The notes under the pieces were generated by a model. That model had not been told where the DNA came from, did not search any database, and saw only the letters and a program-made list of their open reading frames with translations. A stretch of 64,000 nucleotides of DNA from Sulfurimonas sp. (GTDB lineage Bacteria > Campylobacterota > Campylobacteria > Campylobacterales > Sulfurimonadaceae): the NCBI RefSeq assembly GCF_028714655.1, contig NZ_JAQTLY010000004.1:100546-164545 (forward strand), written 5' to 3'. This document shows positions 9,086-16,832 of the stretch, piece after piece. The first letter of the stretch is position 1, and each line of letters opens with the position of its first letter. The position numbers and the translations under genes are program-made.

Positions 9086-10105
9086 TCACCCCATCGGGTA
9101 CATTATCTCTTGCTGCACTGCTTTTATCTCACTCATTGTCTCTTCGCTCAAAGTCACATCTAGTGCGGCAAGTGACTCGTCCATCTGTTCTCTGTTTCTT
9201 GCTCCTATTATCGTCGACGCTACAAAATCAAACTGTTTTGTGTATGCCACCGCCAAAGTCACGGGAGAGATTTCAAGCTTTTTTGCAATACCAAGATAGC
9301 GTGCCGTAGCTTTAAGCGTTTTTTCATTTACAAACTTTGCGGCTTGAGAGTTTAGGCGGCTGCTTTTGCTTGACGCATAGTCCGAGTATCTTGCATTTTC
9401 AGGGTAAAACGCACCGTTATATTTACCGCTGAGCACTCCTCCTGCTATGGGTGAGTACGCCAGAAGTGAAATCTGCTCTCTTTTGCACACGGTTGCAAGC
9501 TCATCCAAAAATCGCGGATTGTTTAGAGAAAAGTTGTTTTGTATGGACTCAAATCTTGCAATTCCTAAGCGTTTTGAAGTCTCATTTGCTTTTGTAAGTC
9601 CGTAAGCGGTGTCGTTTGAAGTTCCTATATAGCGTACCTTGCCCTCTTTTACCAGCTCATCAAAAGCCTTTAACGACTCCTCGATAGGCACAACGGAATC
9701 AGGCCAGTGCATCTGGTACAGGTCGATATAATCCGTTTGAAGCCGCTTCAAGCTCCCCTCGATGGCTTTTTTGATATGAAATGAGTCAATCGCGGTATAA
9801 CCATGGCGGATAGGCGGAACAAACCAGCCGTTTGCCGCACCTGCGACTTTTGAAGCTAAAATAACACTATCTCTGGGTTTGCCCTTTAGCCATTTTCCGA
9901 TTATAGTCTCGGTTATGCCCGCATCTTCAACCCTCGGCGGTACGGGATAGAGTTCTGCGGTGTCAAAAAAGTTAATCCCTCGCTCATACGCCTTATCCAT
10001 AATCCTAAAAGCTTCCGCCTCATCGCTCCAACTGCCAAAACTCATTGTCCCTAAACCGATAGAAGTTACTCTAAGTCCCGTTTTTCCTATATATCTGTAC
10101 TGCAT
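9086..10105 (-). CDS. Aldo/keto reductase (Tas-like)
   Basis: This is a 339-aa (beta/alpha)8 NAD(P)H-dependent oxidoreductase. The catalytic tetrad is visible as D48 and Y53 (DTAELYPVPP), K86 (ILASKVAG) and H133 (YQMHWPDS). The DTAELYPVPP signature is the form found in the Tas/YajO branch; the carbonyl substrate cannot be read from sequence. It lies 31 bp after pyruvate kinase and is probably the last gene of the CHAD-sixA-pyk operon. It is full length, with an ATG start. Confidence 0.9.
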   Translation of the reverse strand: MQYRYIGKTGLRVTSIGLGTMSFGSWSDEAEAFRIMDKAYERGINFFDTAELYPVPPRVEDAGITETIIGKWLKGKPRDSVILASKVAGAANGWFVPPIRHGYTAIDSFHIKKAIEGSLKRLQTDYIDLYQMHWPDSVVPIEESLKAFDELVKEGKVRYIGTSNDTAYGLTKANETSKRLGIARFESIQNNFSLNNPRFLDELATVCKREQISLLAYSPIAGGVLSGKYNGAFYPENARYSDYASSKSSRLNSQAAKFVNEKTLKATARYLGIAKKLEISPVTLAVAYTKQFDFVASTIIGARNREQMDESLAALDVTLSEETMSEIKAVQQEIMYPMG

Positions 10106-10136
10106 TTAAAGTTCCTCCGCCAAAGAATTTTTATTT

Positions 10137-11600
10137 TTAATAACAATCTAAATCTTTTAAATTGATAAAAAAATCTATCTCATCTTTTTTAAGCACTCTT
10201 ATCATATTTGTGCTGCCTCTGACATCGGACGGGTCGCCTGCCGTTAAGATATAACTTTTATCAGGGCTGATAAAATTGCGATTTACTCCGTCTGTAAATA
10301 CCTGATTTAACATCTGCCCGATTGAGCCTTTTTTTACCAAAAATGCGGGAACTACTCCCCAAACAATGGTTAGCAATCTTGCGGTTTTTTCTGTATGAAA
10401 AACAGCATAAATAGCTTGGCTCGGTCTGTATCTGGCTATCTTTTTAGCACTGTCGCCGGAGTTTGTCATAGTAAAAATTCCGTCTGTTTTTAGATGATTT
10501 GACAACCTCGCAGCCGAATAGTTTATGCTATCGGTAGAGTCATGCATCTCAAAATCTCCAAATTTATAGTAAGGATAAGTGGATCTCTCGGTAGCCTTGA
10601 TAGTCTCCATCATAATCGTTACTGCTTCTATCGGATACTTGCCGACGGTTGTCTCTTCGGACAACATCACGGCATCGCTGCCGTCTAGTATTGCATTTGC
10701 CACATCGCTTATCTCGGCTCTTGTTGCGCTTTTACTGTTTGTCACGGAGAGAAGCATTTGAGTAGCGGTAATTACTGGTTTACTCATCTCATTTGCTTTT
10801 TTGATAATCATTTTTTGAACTTGCGGCACTTCATAATATGGAATTTCTATACCCAAATCACCCCTTGCGACCATTATCCCGTCACTGACATCTATGATTT
10901 CATCAATATTTTCAACGCCGTCAAATTTTTCTATTTTGGCAAAGAGTTGCACATCTCCGCCAAAAGAAGTCACAATTTCTCTGGCTTTTATGATATCCCC
11001 GGCATGCTGCACAAACGATATTGCCATAAAATCCACATCATTTTCAACGCCCCATTTTATATCTTTGATATCTTTTGGCGTAAGCACATCAAGCCCAATC
11101 TTTGTATTTGGAAAATTTACCCCTTTAAAAGAGGACAATATGCCATTGCTAAGAGCCTCAACCACAACTCTATCATCTCCGATTTGCACTACTTTTGTCT
11201 TAATCTGCCCGTCACAAAAAAAGATATAACTATCCGGCTGAAGATTTTGCAAAATTTTAGGTTCACTAATACTTAGCGTATAGCTGCTATTTTGATTTTT
11301 GTATCCGACTACATCATTTTTTAAAATCTCTATTCTTTCGCCTACTGCTATCTCAAAAGTACCCTCTAAAGCCCCTACCCTTATCTTAGGACCGCTAATA
11401 TCTTGCAAAACCCCGATAAACAGATTTGTCAGTTTGCCTGCCTCTCTAATCCTTTGCAAAACACCGGCGTGATACTCGTGAGTACCGTGAGAAAAATTCA
11501 GTCTAAAGACATTTACTCCGGCTCGCACCAAAGCTATGATTTTTTCTAAACTGTCGGATGATGGTCCAATCGTTGCTACTATTTTTGTTCTTTTTTTCAT
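10137..11600 (-). CDS. pyk: Pyruvate kinase
   Basis: The 487-aa cytoplasmic enzyme converts phosphoenolpyruvate and ADP to pyruvate and ATP. Conserved blocks include KIVATIGPSS at the N-terminus, the metal/substrate loop MVARGDLGIEIP and the ATQML...TRAEISDVANAILDG segment. The C-terminal allosteric domain is present. It starts with an ATG 15 bp after sixA and is followed 31 bp later by an aldo/keto reductase. No truncation is seen. Confidence 0.97.
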   Translation of the reverse strand: MKKRTKIVATIGPSSDSLEKIIALVRAGVNVFRLNFSHGTHEYHAGVLQRIREAGKLTNLFIGVLQDISGPKIRVGALEGTFEIAVGERIEILKNDVVGYKNQNSSYTLSISEPKILQNLQPDSYIFFCDGQIKTKVVQIGDDRVVVEALSNGILSSFKGVNFPNTKIGLDVLTPKDIKDIKWGVENDVDFMAISFVQHAGDIIKAREIVTSFGGDVQLFAKIEKFDGVENIDEIIDVSDGIMVARGDLGIEIPYYEVPQVQKMIIKKANEMSKPVITATQMLLSVTNSKSATRAEISDVANAILDGSDAVMLSEETTVGKYPIEAVTIMMETIKATERSTYPYYKFGDFEMHDSTDSINYSAARLSNHLKTDGIFTMTNSGDSAKKIARYRPSQAIYAVFHTEKTARLLTIVWGVVPAFLVKKGSIGQMLNQVFTDGVNRNFISPDKSYILTAGDPSDVRGSTNMIRVLKKDEIDFFINLKDLDCY

Positions 11601-11615
11601 GATTTATTAGTATCC

Positions 11616-12101
11616 TTATATTTTTTTTGGATAATCAAATGATATAAATTTTGCATTTTTTGCACTTATATCCGCCCATTTATCGCAATCAAACTCTATC
11701 TCGACAACTCCGCTTGTAGGGATGTTTTGGCTAAAATCGACATAATATTCTGCCAACATATTTAGAGCGGGGTTGTGTCCTACTAAAAAAAGTATGCCGC
11801 ACTTATCGTCAATTTTGGTCAATATGCTATGAAGAGTGCTTACGCTCGACTCATAGATATCTTGGTTAAAGAGAATATCTTTAGAGTACTTTATCTCTTT
11901 GGCAATCATTTTTGCCGTAGTTTTGGCTCTCAATGCAGGGCTTGATACGATAATATCAGGCATTACGCCACTCTCTTTTAGTCTTTTTCCCATAAAAGGA
12001 GCGTTTTGTTTGCCTCTTTTGTTTAGCGGTCTGTCAAAATCATTTATCGCTTCATCTTTCCAACTTGATTTTGCATGTCTTATAATGTAGAGTTTTTTCA
12101 T
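11616..12101 (-). CDS. sixA: SixA-type phosphohistidine phosphatase
   Basis: The 161-aa protein belongs to the histidine phosphatase (RHG) superfamily. R8-H9 in IIRHAKSSW is the phosphate-accepting site, with R58, E84 and H109 (VGHNPALN) completing it. The short length and the RHAKSSW motif point to SixA, which removes phosphate from histidine on phosphocarrier proteins. Its ATG overlaps the CHAD gene stop (ATGA), and pyk follows after 15 bp. A link between phosphohistidine turnover and pyruvate kinase is only inferred from the operon. Confidence 0.85.
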   Translation of the reverse strand: MKKLYIIRHAKSSWKDEAINDFDRPLNKRGKQNAPFMGKRLKESGVMPDIIVSSPALRAKTTAKMIAKEIKYSKDILFNQDIYESSVSTLHSILTKIDDKCGILFLVGHNPALNMLAEYYVDFSQNIPTSGVVEIEFDCDKWADISAKNAKFISFDYPKKI

Positions 12102-12793
12102 AATGCATATCCATACTCATCTTCTATACCTTTAAACTCTTTAAAAATTCTCAAATTTTCCATATTTGTGAAATCTTGAATCTTTTCAAAGAGCTTAGGT
12201 TTAACGGCAAAGCGGCTCAATCTTTTCAAACCGTTATAATTATCGTTTATCTCTCCAAGCAAATCTTTTACTTTTATAAGGATCTCCACTCTCTTCTCAT
12301 CCAAAGGAGTGCTGTTTTTCTCGTTGTACAATCTTTTTTTTATGTAGATCCTGTACTTATGCAGCTCTTCTTGATTTAGCGTTTCTATTTTTCTGCTCTT
12401 TAAAGATTTGTTACGCACATTTTGTTCAAACTCTGCACTTTGGGGAATAACTAAAGATTTTAAATAAAGACGAAGCTTTTTTATCTTCTTTTTTCTTTTT
12501 TTCTTTATAGACTTTTTGATAGCTTTGATATCTAATTTTAAAATATATTTTTTTGGCAAAGAACCGAGATATGTTTGGATAAACACATCCATATCCCGTA
12601 TCTTGTTACTTTGTTTGATTACTTTTTTAAGCTCCGTCGAAAACGGATCATCGGCACTTACCAAAGAGAGCAACTCCCTGCCGTTGACTCTTAATGAATG
12701 GATGCTTTTAACACTGCTTTTTTGCTTTACTATAAACTGAGTGATATATTTTTTAAACTCTTCTAGTTTTTTTGATAAAAGTTCATTTTGCAT
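12098..12793 (-). CDS. CHAD domain protein
   Basis: The 231-aa protein has the helical CHAD repeat with conserved histidine/arginine blocks: IHSLRVNGRELL, NKIRDMDVF and LHKYRIYIKKRLYN. A very basic stretch (KKKRKKKIKK, about 115-124) fits the known polyphosphate-binding role of CHAD proteins. It opens the operon CHAD-sixA-pyk-aldo/keto reductase and overlaps sixA by 4 bp. No CYTH triphosphatase domain is attached. The biological role here is inferred from the family. Confidence 0.82.
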   Translation of the reverse strand: MQNELLSKKLEEFKKYITQFIVKQKSSVKSIHSLRVNGRELLSLVSADDPFSTELKKVIKQSNKIRDMDVFIQTYLGSLPKKYILKLDIKAIKKSIKKKRKKKIKKLRLYLKSLVIPQSAEFEQNVRNKSLKSRKIETLNQEELHKYRIYIKKRLYNEKNSTPLDEKRVEILIKVKDLLGEINDNYNGLKRLSRFAVKPKLFEKIQDFTNMENLRIFKEFKGIEDEYGYAL

Positions 12794-12873
12794 AATATTT
12801 AAGCTCTTTCATTGCTCTGTTTTTTTCTAAAATATCAAGATTCTTTCATAACATAGAGGGTTGTCAAAAATCT

Positions 12874-12879
12874 ATTATA
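12874..12879 (-). promoter_or_regulatory. Probable -10 box for the CHAD-sixA-pyk operon
   Basis: A minus-strand TATAAT overlaps the last codons of the Fic gene, 81 bp ahead of the CHAD start. A TTGACA sequence just downstream has no good partner -10, so TATAAT is the better candidate. Confidence 0.4.
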
Positions 12880-13858
12880 TCAAAATTTTCCAATGCCCAC
12901 TTTTCAAACTTCCAACTCTTATAAGCTTGTTTTGTTCTTTTAGTTTTGTAAGATCTCTTTTTATTGTTTTATCACTTACATTCAATATTTGTGCTATTTG
13001 CAAAGATGTTATATCTCTATTTTTTTCTATAAGTTTTAAAATATCATCGAGACGATTTAAAGGGACATTTAAAGGGACATTTAAAGGGACATTTTTATTG
13101 TCTTTAATGAATTTTTTTAGAGTATTCAAAATAATATCCAGCATAAATTCTATGAAAGGCGTACTCTCGCCTGCACTTCCGGCATCTTCTAGTGCTTTAT
13201 AATATTTTTGTTGATTATCCCTTACAACACTCTCTATCGGTATAAATCCAAAAAACTTTTTATAGTTATGAAGTATTACACTCTGCCAAAGCCGCCCGAC
13301 TCTACCGTTTCCATCGCTAAAAGGGTGAATAAACTCAAACTCATAATGAAATATGCAAGAGACTATCAACGGGTGCTCTTTAGTGCTCCCTAACCACTCA
13401 AACAGCTCACCCATAAGCTCAGGTACTCTAAATGGCGGTGGTGCAACATGCGTAACTCCATCCTTGCCGCCAATTCCTACATTCGTGTTTCTATACATAC
13501 CGGCATTTTTTAAAAGTTCATCCATCATTAATTTATGAGAATAAAGTAAATCTTTTTCACTTTTAAAAGAGTACTTATCAAGATACTCATAAGCTTTTAT
13601 AGCACCTTGAACTTCTGCTATTTCTCTCATCGTTCCTAAAACTGTTTTACCGTTTATAACATTGGTGATTTTCTCTTCACTAAAGCTATTGCCCTCTATT
13701 TGCAGAGTTCCCGTGATAGATTTTATTCTATTTATTTTGCGGAGCTTCGGGGTATTTAACTTTGGCTCAATATGCTTAATATCCGCAACTAATTCGGCTA
13801 TATCACTAACTAAAGATAATATCTTAGATGTAATCGTAAAAGGCGGTTTATAGCTCAT
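12875..13858 (-). CDS. Fic family protein with C-terminal winged helix
   Basis: The 327-aa protein has the Fic active loop HPFSDGNGRVGR (H178), which transfers AMP or another phosphate-containing group to target hydroxyls. The autoinhibitory helix is N-terminal (TLQIEG, about 51-56), fitting class II Fic proteins. After the Fic domain comes a threefold VPLN repeat (about 257-268) and a winged helix (SLQIAQILNVSDKTIKRDL). The ATG at 13858 was chosen because GGAG lies 7 nt upstream; it sits 28 bp after the hypD stop. It may be co-transcribed with hypCD, but a functional link is unlikely. Confidence 0.88.
   Translation of the reverse strand: MSYKPPFTITSKILSLVSDIAELVADIKHIEPKLNTPKLRKINRIKSITGTLQIEGNSFSEEKITNVINGKTVLGTMREIAEVQGAIKAYEYLDKYSFKSEKDLLYSHKLMMDELLKNAGMYRNTNVGIGGKDGVTHVAPPPFRVPELMGELFEWLGSTKEHPLIVSCIFHYEFEFIHPFSDGNGRVGRLWQSVILHNYKKFFGFIPIESVVRDNQQKYYKALEDAGSAGESTPFIEFMLDIILNTLKKFIKDNKNVPLNVPLNVPLNRLDDILKLIEKNRDITSLQIAQILNVSDKTIKRDLTKLKEQNKLIRVGSLKSGHWKILI
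13056..13091 (-). repeat. 12-bp tandem repeat, three perfect units, inside the Fic gene
   Basis: Three perfect copies of TTTAAAGGGACA (plus strand) encode the VPLN-VPLN-VPLN linker between the Fic and winged-helix domains. The unit is a multiple of three, so slippage would change linker length without a frameshift. Confidence 0.95.
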
Positions 13859-13886
13859 AGCTTCACTCCAAATCTTATGTCGGCTA

Positions 13887-15014
13887 TTATAACAGATTTC
13901 CATACTTGTAGTATGCAGCACATGCACCTTCGCTGCTTACCATACAGCTTCCGAGCGGGGTTTGGGGTTTGCAGGCTTTACCAAAAACTTTACAATCTTT
14001 CGGGTTTGCTTTGCCTTTTAAGATATCTCCGCAGATGCAGAGTTTATGGTCGTCTATCTTTTGGTCGGGAAGTATATCTTTGTAAACAGCTTCCACATCA
14101 AGCCAGCTGTACTCATCCCTTAACTTTAGCGCACTTTTGGATATATCGCCGATACCTCGCCATCTAAAATGCTCTCTTCTCTCAAAGAACTTCTCGTTTA
14201 GTTTTTGCGCCTCGGTGTTACCCTCTTTTGTAACGCTTCTGCTGTACTCAACCTCAACTTCGCATCTTTTTTCATTGAACTGTTTTAAAATCATATAGAG
14301 AGATTTTATCACATCGACAGGCTCAAATCCGCTTACAACCAAGGGCTTTTTATATTTTTGGGCAAACTCGTCGTAAATCTTGCTTCCGCTTATAACACTG
14401 ACATGCGCAGGGCCTATGAAAGCGTCTATCTTGTTTGTCTCATCGTCTAGCAAAACCCTCATGGGTTCTGGAACGGTTACATGGTTTATGTGAAAAAGTA
14501 GATTTTTTATATCATTTTTTATGACTTGCTCTATAAGTGCAGCCGTCATAGGCGTAGTCGTCTCAAAACCTATGGCAAAAAACACAACGGTTTTGTCGGG
14601 ATTTTGCAAAGCTATTTTTAGAGTATCGGCAGGAGAGTAGACAAATCTGACATCGGCTCCCTTGGCTCTTGCATCTTGCAGGCTTCCGTGACTTCCGGGA
14701 ACTTTTATCATATCGCCCAAGGTAATCAAAATCACATCTTTTTGCCCTGCCAAGATATAGGCGTGGTCTATCCTCTCCTTTGGCATAACGCAAACGGGAC
14801 ACCCGGGACCGTGAATGAACTTGACATTTTTAGGCAAAATCTGATTTAACCCATACTTCATAATGGTATGCGTATGACCTCCGCAAACTTCCATTATATT
14901 TACATCGCGTGTAAGCTTTTTTGATTCTTCTTCTATAAGCTTTGCGTACGCTTTTATGGTTTGCGGGTTTCTAAAGCCGAAATATAGCTCTTTTAATTCT
15001 AATTCTCTACTCAT
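13887..15014 (-). CDS. hypD: Hydrogenase maturation protein HypD
   Basis: The 375-aa protein helps HypC assemble and deliver the Fe(CN)2CO unit of [NiFe] hydrogenase. The family motifs MEVCGGHTH and GPGCPVCV (cysteines about 44, 72, 75) and the C-terminal [4Fe-4S] cysteine cluster (CICGDIL ... CKVFGKAC ... GSCMVSSEGAC) are intact. The start was set at the ATG overlapping the hypC stop (ATGA); an ATG 9 bp upstream is also possible. The rest of the hyp set is not in this window. Confidence 0.97.
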   Translation of the reverse strand: MSRELELKELYFGFRNPQTIKAYAKLIEEESKKLTRDVNIMEVCGGHTHTIMKYGLNQILPKNVKFIHGPGCPVCVMPKERIDHAYILAGQKDVILITLGDMIKVPGSHGSLQDARAKGADVRFVYSPADTLKIALQNPDKTVVFFAIGFETTTPMTAALIEQVIKNDIKNLLFHINHVTVPEPMRVLLDDETNKIDAFIGPAHVSVISGSKIYDEFAQKYKKPLVVSGFEPVDVIKSLYMILKQFNEKRCEVEVEYSRSVTKEGNTEAQKLNEKFFERREHFRWRGIGDISKSALKLRDEYSWLDVEAVYKDILPDQKIDDHKLCICGDILKGKANPKDCKVFGKACKPQTPLGSCMVSSEGACAAYYKYGNLL

Positions 15015-15292
15015 TGAAAACACTTATCGCTGTCTATGATGCTCTGTTGCAGTTCATCATCATCCATCCGCCCGAGTATCTCATCAAATGCTTCAAGAGA
15101 TAACAGAGCATCCTCTTTGTCGATTTTGTTCATAATAAAACCGACATGTATAAGCACATAGTCCCCGACCTTAACACTGCCCTCTTGCATAAGGTCTAAA
15201 GAAGCTTCACGGCTCACTCCCATAGTATCAACGGTTGCAGTGTTTGTAGTTTTATCTATCTTGGTTACACGGCTGGGAATTGAAAGACACAT
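15011..15292 (-). CDS. hypC: Hydrogenase maturation chaperone HypC
   Basis: This 93-aa OB-fold chaperone begins MCLSIPSRV, with the essential Cys2 that carries the iron cofactor. It pairs with HypD, whose start overlaps its stop by 4 bp. The gene faces away from the Phd/VapC module, so the hyp operon is cut to hypCD at this locus. Confidence 0.96.
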   Translation of the reverse strand: MCLSIPSRVTKIDKTTNTATVDTMGVSREASLDLMQEGSVKVGDYVLIHVGFIMNKIDKEDALLSLEAFDEILGRMDDDELQQSIIDSDKCFQ

Positions 15293-15379
15293 ATCTACTC
15301 TTTATATCTAGTTTTTTCATTAAGCAACTTATTTTATCTTTTTTTTCAACATATTGCTATATCAGATCTAAACCAAAAC

Positions 15380-15409
15380 TTGATTATTTTGACTATTTTT
15401 GGCTACAAT
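15380..15409 (+). promoter_or_regulatory. Putative sigma70 promoter of the Phd/VapC module
   Basis: TTGATT (15380-15385) and TACAAT (15404-15409) are 18 bp apart, followed by AAAAAGG 7 nt before the antitoxin ATG. Spacing and position are good. Confidence 0.55.
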
Positions 15410-15415
15410 ATAGTC
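15391..15415. promoter_or_regulatory. Inverted repeat over the -10, possible autoregulatory operator
   Basis: GACTAT (15391-15396) and ATAGTC (15410-15415) form a perfect 6-bp inverted repeat spanning the -10 box. Phd/YefM antitoxins repress their own promoters through such sites; here it is an inference from position. Confidence 0.35.
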
Positions 15416-15438
15416 ATATTAACTAAAAAGGCTAAATT

Positions 15439-15786
15439 ATGACTAAAGTTAATCTTGCCGAAACAAAAGCTCATCTAAGCAAATATGTAAATATGGCAGA
15501 GTTTGCAGGGGAAGAAATTGTCATTCAAAAACACGGTCGCCCCGTTGCCGCTCTGATTAACATTGAACTCTACGAAAAGCTTAAGCAGATGGACTTACCT
15601 ATAAATAATGATAAGTTGATATATAAAAAACTCAATTATAAAGAACATATAGCAAAACCTTCATATACTCTTGATGAAATGCTGCGTTTGATAGGCGATG
15701 AAGAAAAGGGTGTAAAGCCTTTTTCAGACATTGATGATGTTGCGGCTTTTTCTAAAGAGCTTCGTAACAATGCTTGGAGTAGATAA
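15439..15786 (+). CDS. Phd/YefM-family antitoxin
   Basis: The 115-aa protein has the Phd N-domain (VNLAETKAHLSKYV ... IVIQKHGRPVAALI), which dimerises and binds operator DNA. Its C-terminal half is the variable toxin-neutralising tail. It sits directly before a PIN toxin, with stop and start sharing one base (TAATG). ATG start with an AAAAGG ribosome site. Confidence 0.9.
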   Translation: MTKVNLAETKAHLSKYVNMAEFAGEEIVIQKHGRPVAALINIELYEKLKQMDLPINNDKLIYKKLNYKEHIAKPSYTLDEMLRLIGDEEKGVKPFSDIDDVAAFSKELRNNAWSR

Positions 15787-16166
15787 TGGCATTGCTCATC
15801 GATACTTGTATTATCATAGATTATCTACGAGACAGTAGCAAGGTTGATTTATCGAAAAAGGAGATTTTGATAAATCCAATCGTAGAGCTTGAAATTTTAC
15901 AAGGTGTTAGAAATAAAAAAGAGCAAAAAGATGCACTCCGCTTTATGGAACAATTCCAACACATAGAGTACACTTCAGAGTGTTTTGACCTTGCCAAAAT
16001 ACTACTGCTTCGCTACTCGCTATCACATTCACTAAAAATCCCCGATGCACTCATCGCCGCTTCATGTTTGATTTATGATTTAGAGTTATGGACATACAAC
16101 ATCAAAGATTTCGCTTATATCGAGGGGATGAAAATTTATCAACAAGGGAATGATGATGACAAATGA
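15786..16166 (+). CDS. vapC: VapC-like PIN domain RNase toxin
   Basis: The 126-aa PIN protein has the acidic metal-binding residues D6 (LLIDTCIIIDYL), E34 (VELEIL), D87 (IPDALIAA) and the YNIKDF block. PIN toxins cut RNA, often tRNA, when released from the antitoxin. It is translationally coupled to the Phd-type antitoxin, an antitoxin fold seen with many VapC toxins. The gene looks intact. Confidence 0.9.
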   Translation: MALLIDTCIIIDYLRDSSKVDLSKKEILINPIVELEILQGVRNKKEQKDALRFMEQFQHIEYTSECFDLAKILLLRYSLSHSLKIPDALIAASCLIYDLELWTYNIKDFAYIEGMKIYQQGNDDDK

Positions 16167-16221
16167 AGAGTTGAGTAAAAAGACATTAAATTATATTCAA
16201 TCAAAACACAACACTCTCTAG
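16150..16221 (+). pseudogene. Short frame after vapC, possible truncated third gene
   Basis: Three successive ATGs at 16150-16158 open a 20-odd-codon frame (MTNEELSKKTLNYIQ...) that overlaps the vapC stop and ends inside the 3' end of mazF. It reads like the start of a gene cut off where the opposing MazEF module begins. No family was recognised. Confidence 0.25.
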
Positions 16222-16536
16222 CATCCCCAAAACTTTTACCATTACCTCATCGCTGACTCTCTCGACAAATTTAACTTTTCTAACATTGTAGTCTATGGAT
16301 TTTACCTGTTCAGTCATTATAAAACCTGTTAAATTGTCACTTTCTACTTTTACATGAAAAGGGAAATTTCTATCGGTGTTAGTTATTGGACAAGCTATTG
16401 CCAATCCTACATGTTTGTTAAACACTTCATTTGAGATGATAAGAGCGGGTCTTCTGCCTTGTTGCTCATGTCCGGCTGAGGGGTCAAAGGTAAGTATGAC
16501 TAAGTCACCTTTTTTTGGAATATACTCTTTTACCAT
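16201..16536 (-). CDS. mazF: MazF/PemK-family mRNA interferase toxin
   Basis: The 111-aa protein has the MazF core: YIPKKGDLVILTFDP, GHEQQGRRPALIIS and MTEQVKSIDY. This matches the E. coli MazF branch, which cuts RNA at short sequence motifs. It overlaps mazE by 7 bp and converges on vapC. All family blocks are intact. Confidence 0.93.
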   Translation of the reverse strand: MVKEYIPKKGDLVILTFDPSAGHEQQGRRPALIISNEVFNKHVGLAIACPITNTDRNFPFHVKVESDNLTGFIMTEQVKSIDYNVRKVKFVERVSDEVMVKVLGMLESVVF

Positions 16537-16775
16537 TCTTCTATTCCGACTGATGAAATAAACTCTTCTTTTGCTTGATAATCTTTTGGAATTTTTGCGA
16601 CAAGCTCATTGATGTCATATTTTATTTTTTCTTTTTTTACAGGCTCGATTATCGCTTTATTGTTTTGCACAAATATATTAACTTCATCACCGACCGATAA
16701 ATGCAAAGTTTTCATAACATCTTTTGGAACTCTAAGCCCCTGTGAATTTCCCCATTTTGAGATAACAGCAGTCAT
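16530..16775 (-). CDS. mazE: MazE-family antitoxin (AbrB fold)
   Basis: The 81-aa protein begins MTAVISKWGNSQGLRVPK, the swapped-hairpin AbrB DNA-binding domain of MazE, followed by a flexible acidic tail. The ATG at 16775 has AAGGAG 6 nt upstream; a TTG six bases earlier is less likely. It binds and silences MazF and represses its own promoter in known systems. Confidence 0.92.
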   Translation of the reverse strand: MTAVISKWGNSQGLRVPKDVMKTLHLSVGDEVNIFVQNNKAIIEPVKKEKIKYDINELVAKIPKDYQAKEEFISSVGIEEW

Positions 16776-16832
16776 TTTCAACTCCTTAATGTATATCCAA
16801 AGTATATCATAGTATTGTTAAATACTAAACCC

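Noticed and set aside
10758..11276. A 172-codon open frame antisense to pyruvate kinase
   Set aside because: Composition and phase mirror the pyk codons, no ribosome site or family signal, and pyk is unmistakable.
13056..13091. Short tandem units considered as a CRISPR-like array
   Set aside because: Units are directly adjacent without spacers and lie in a coding linker.
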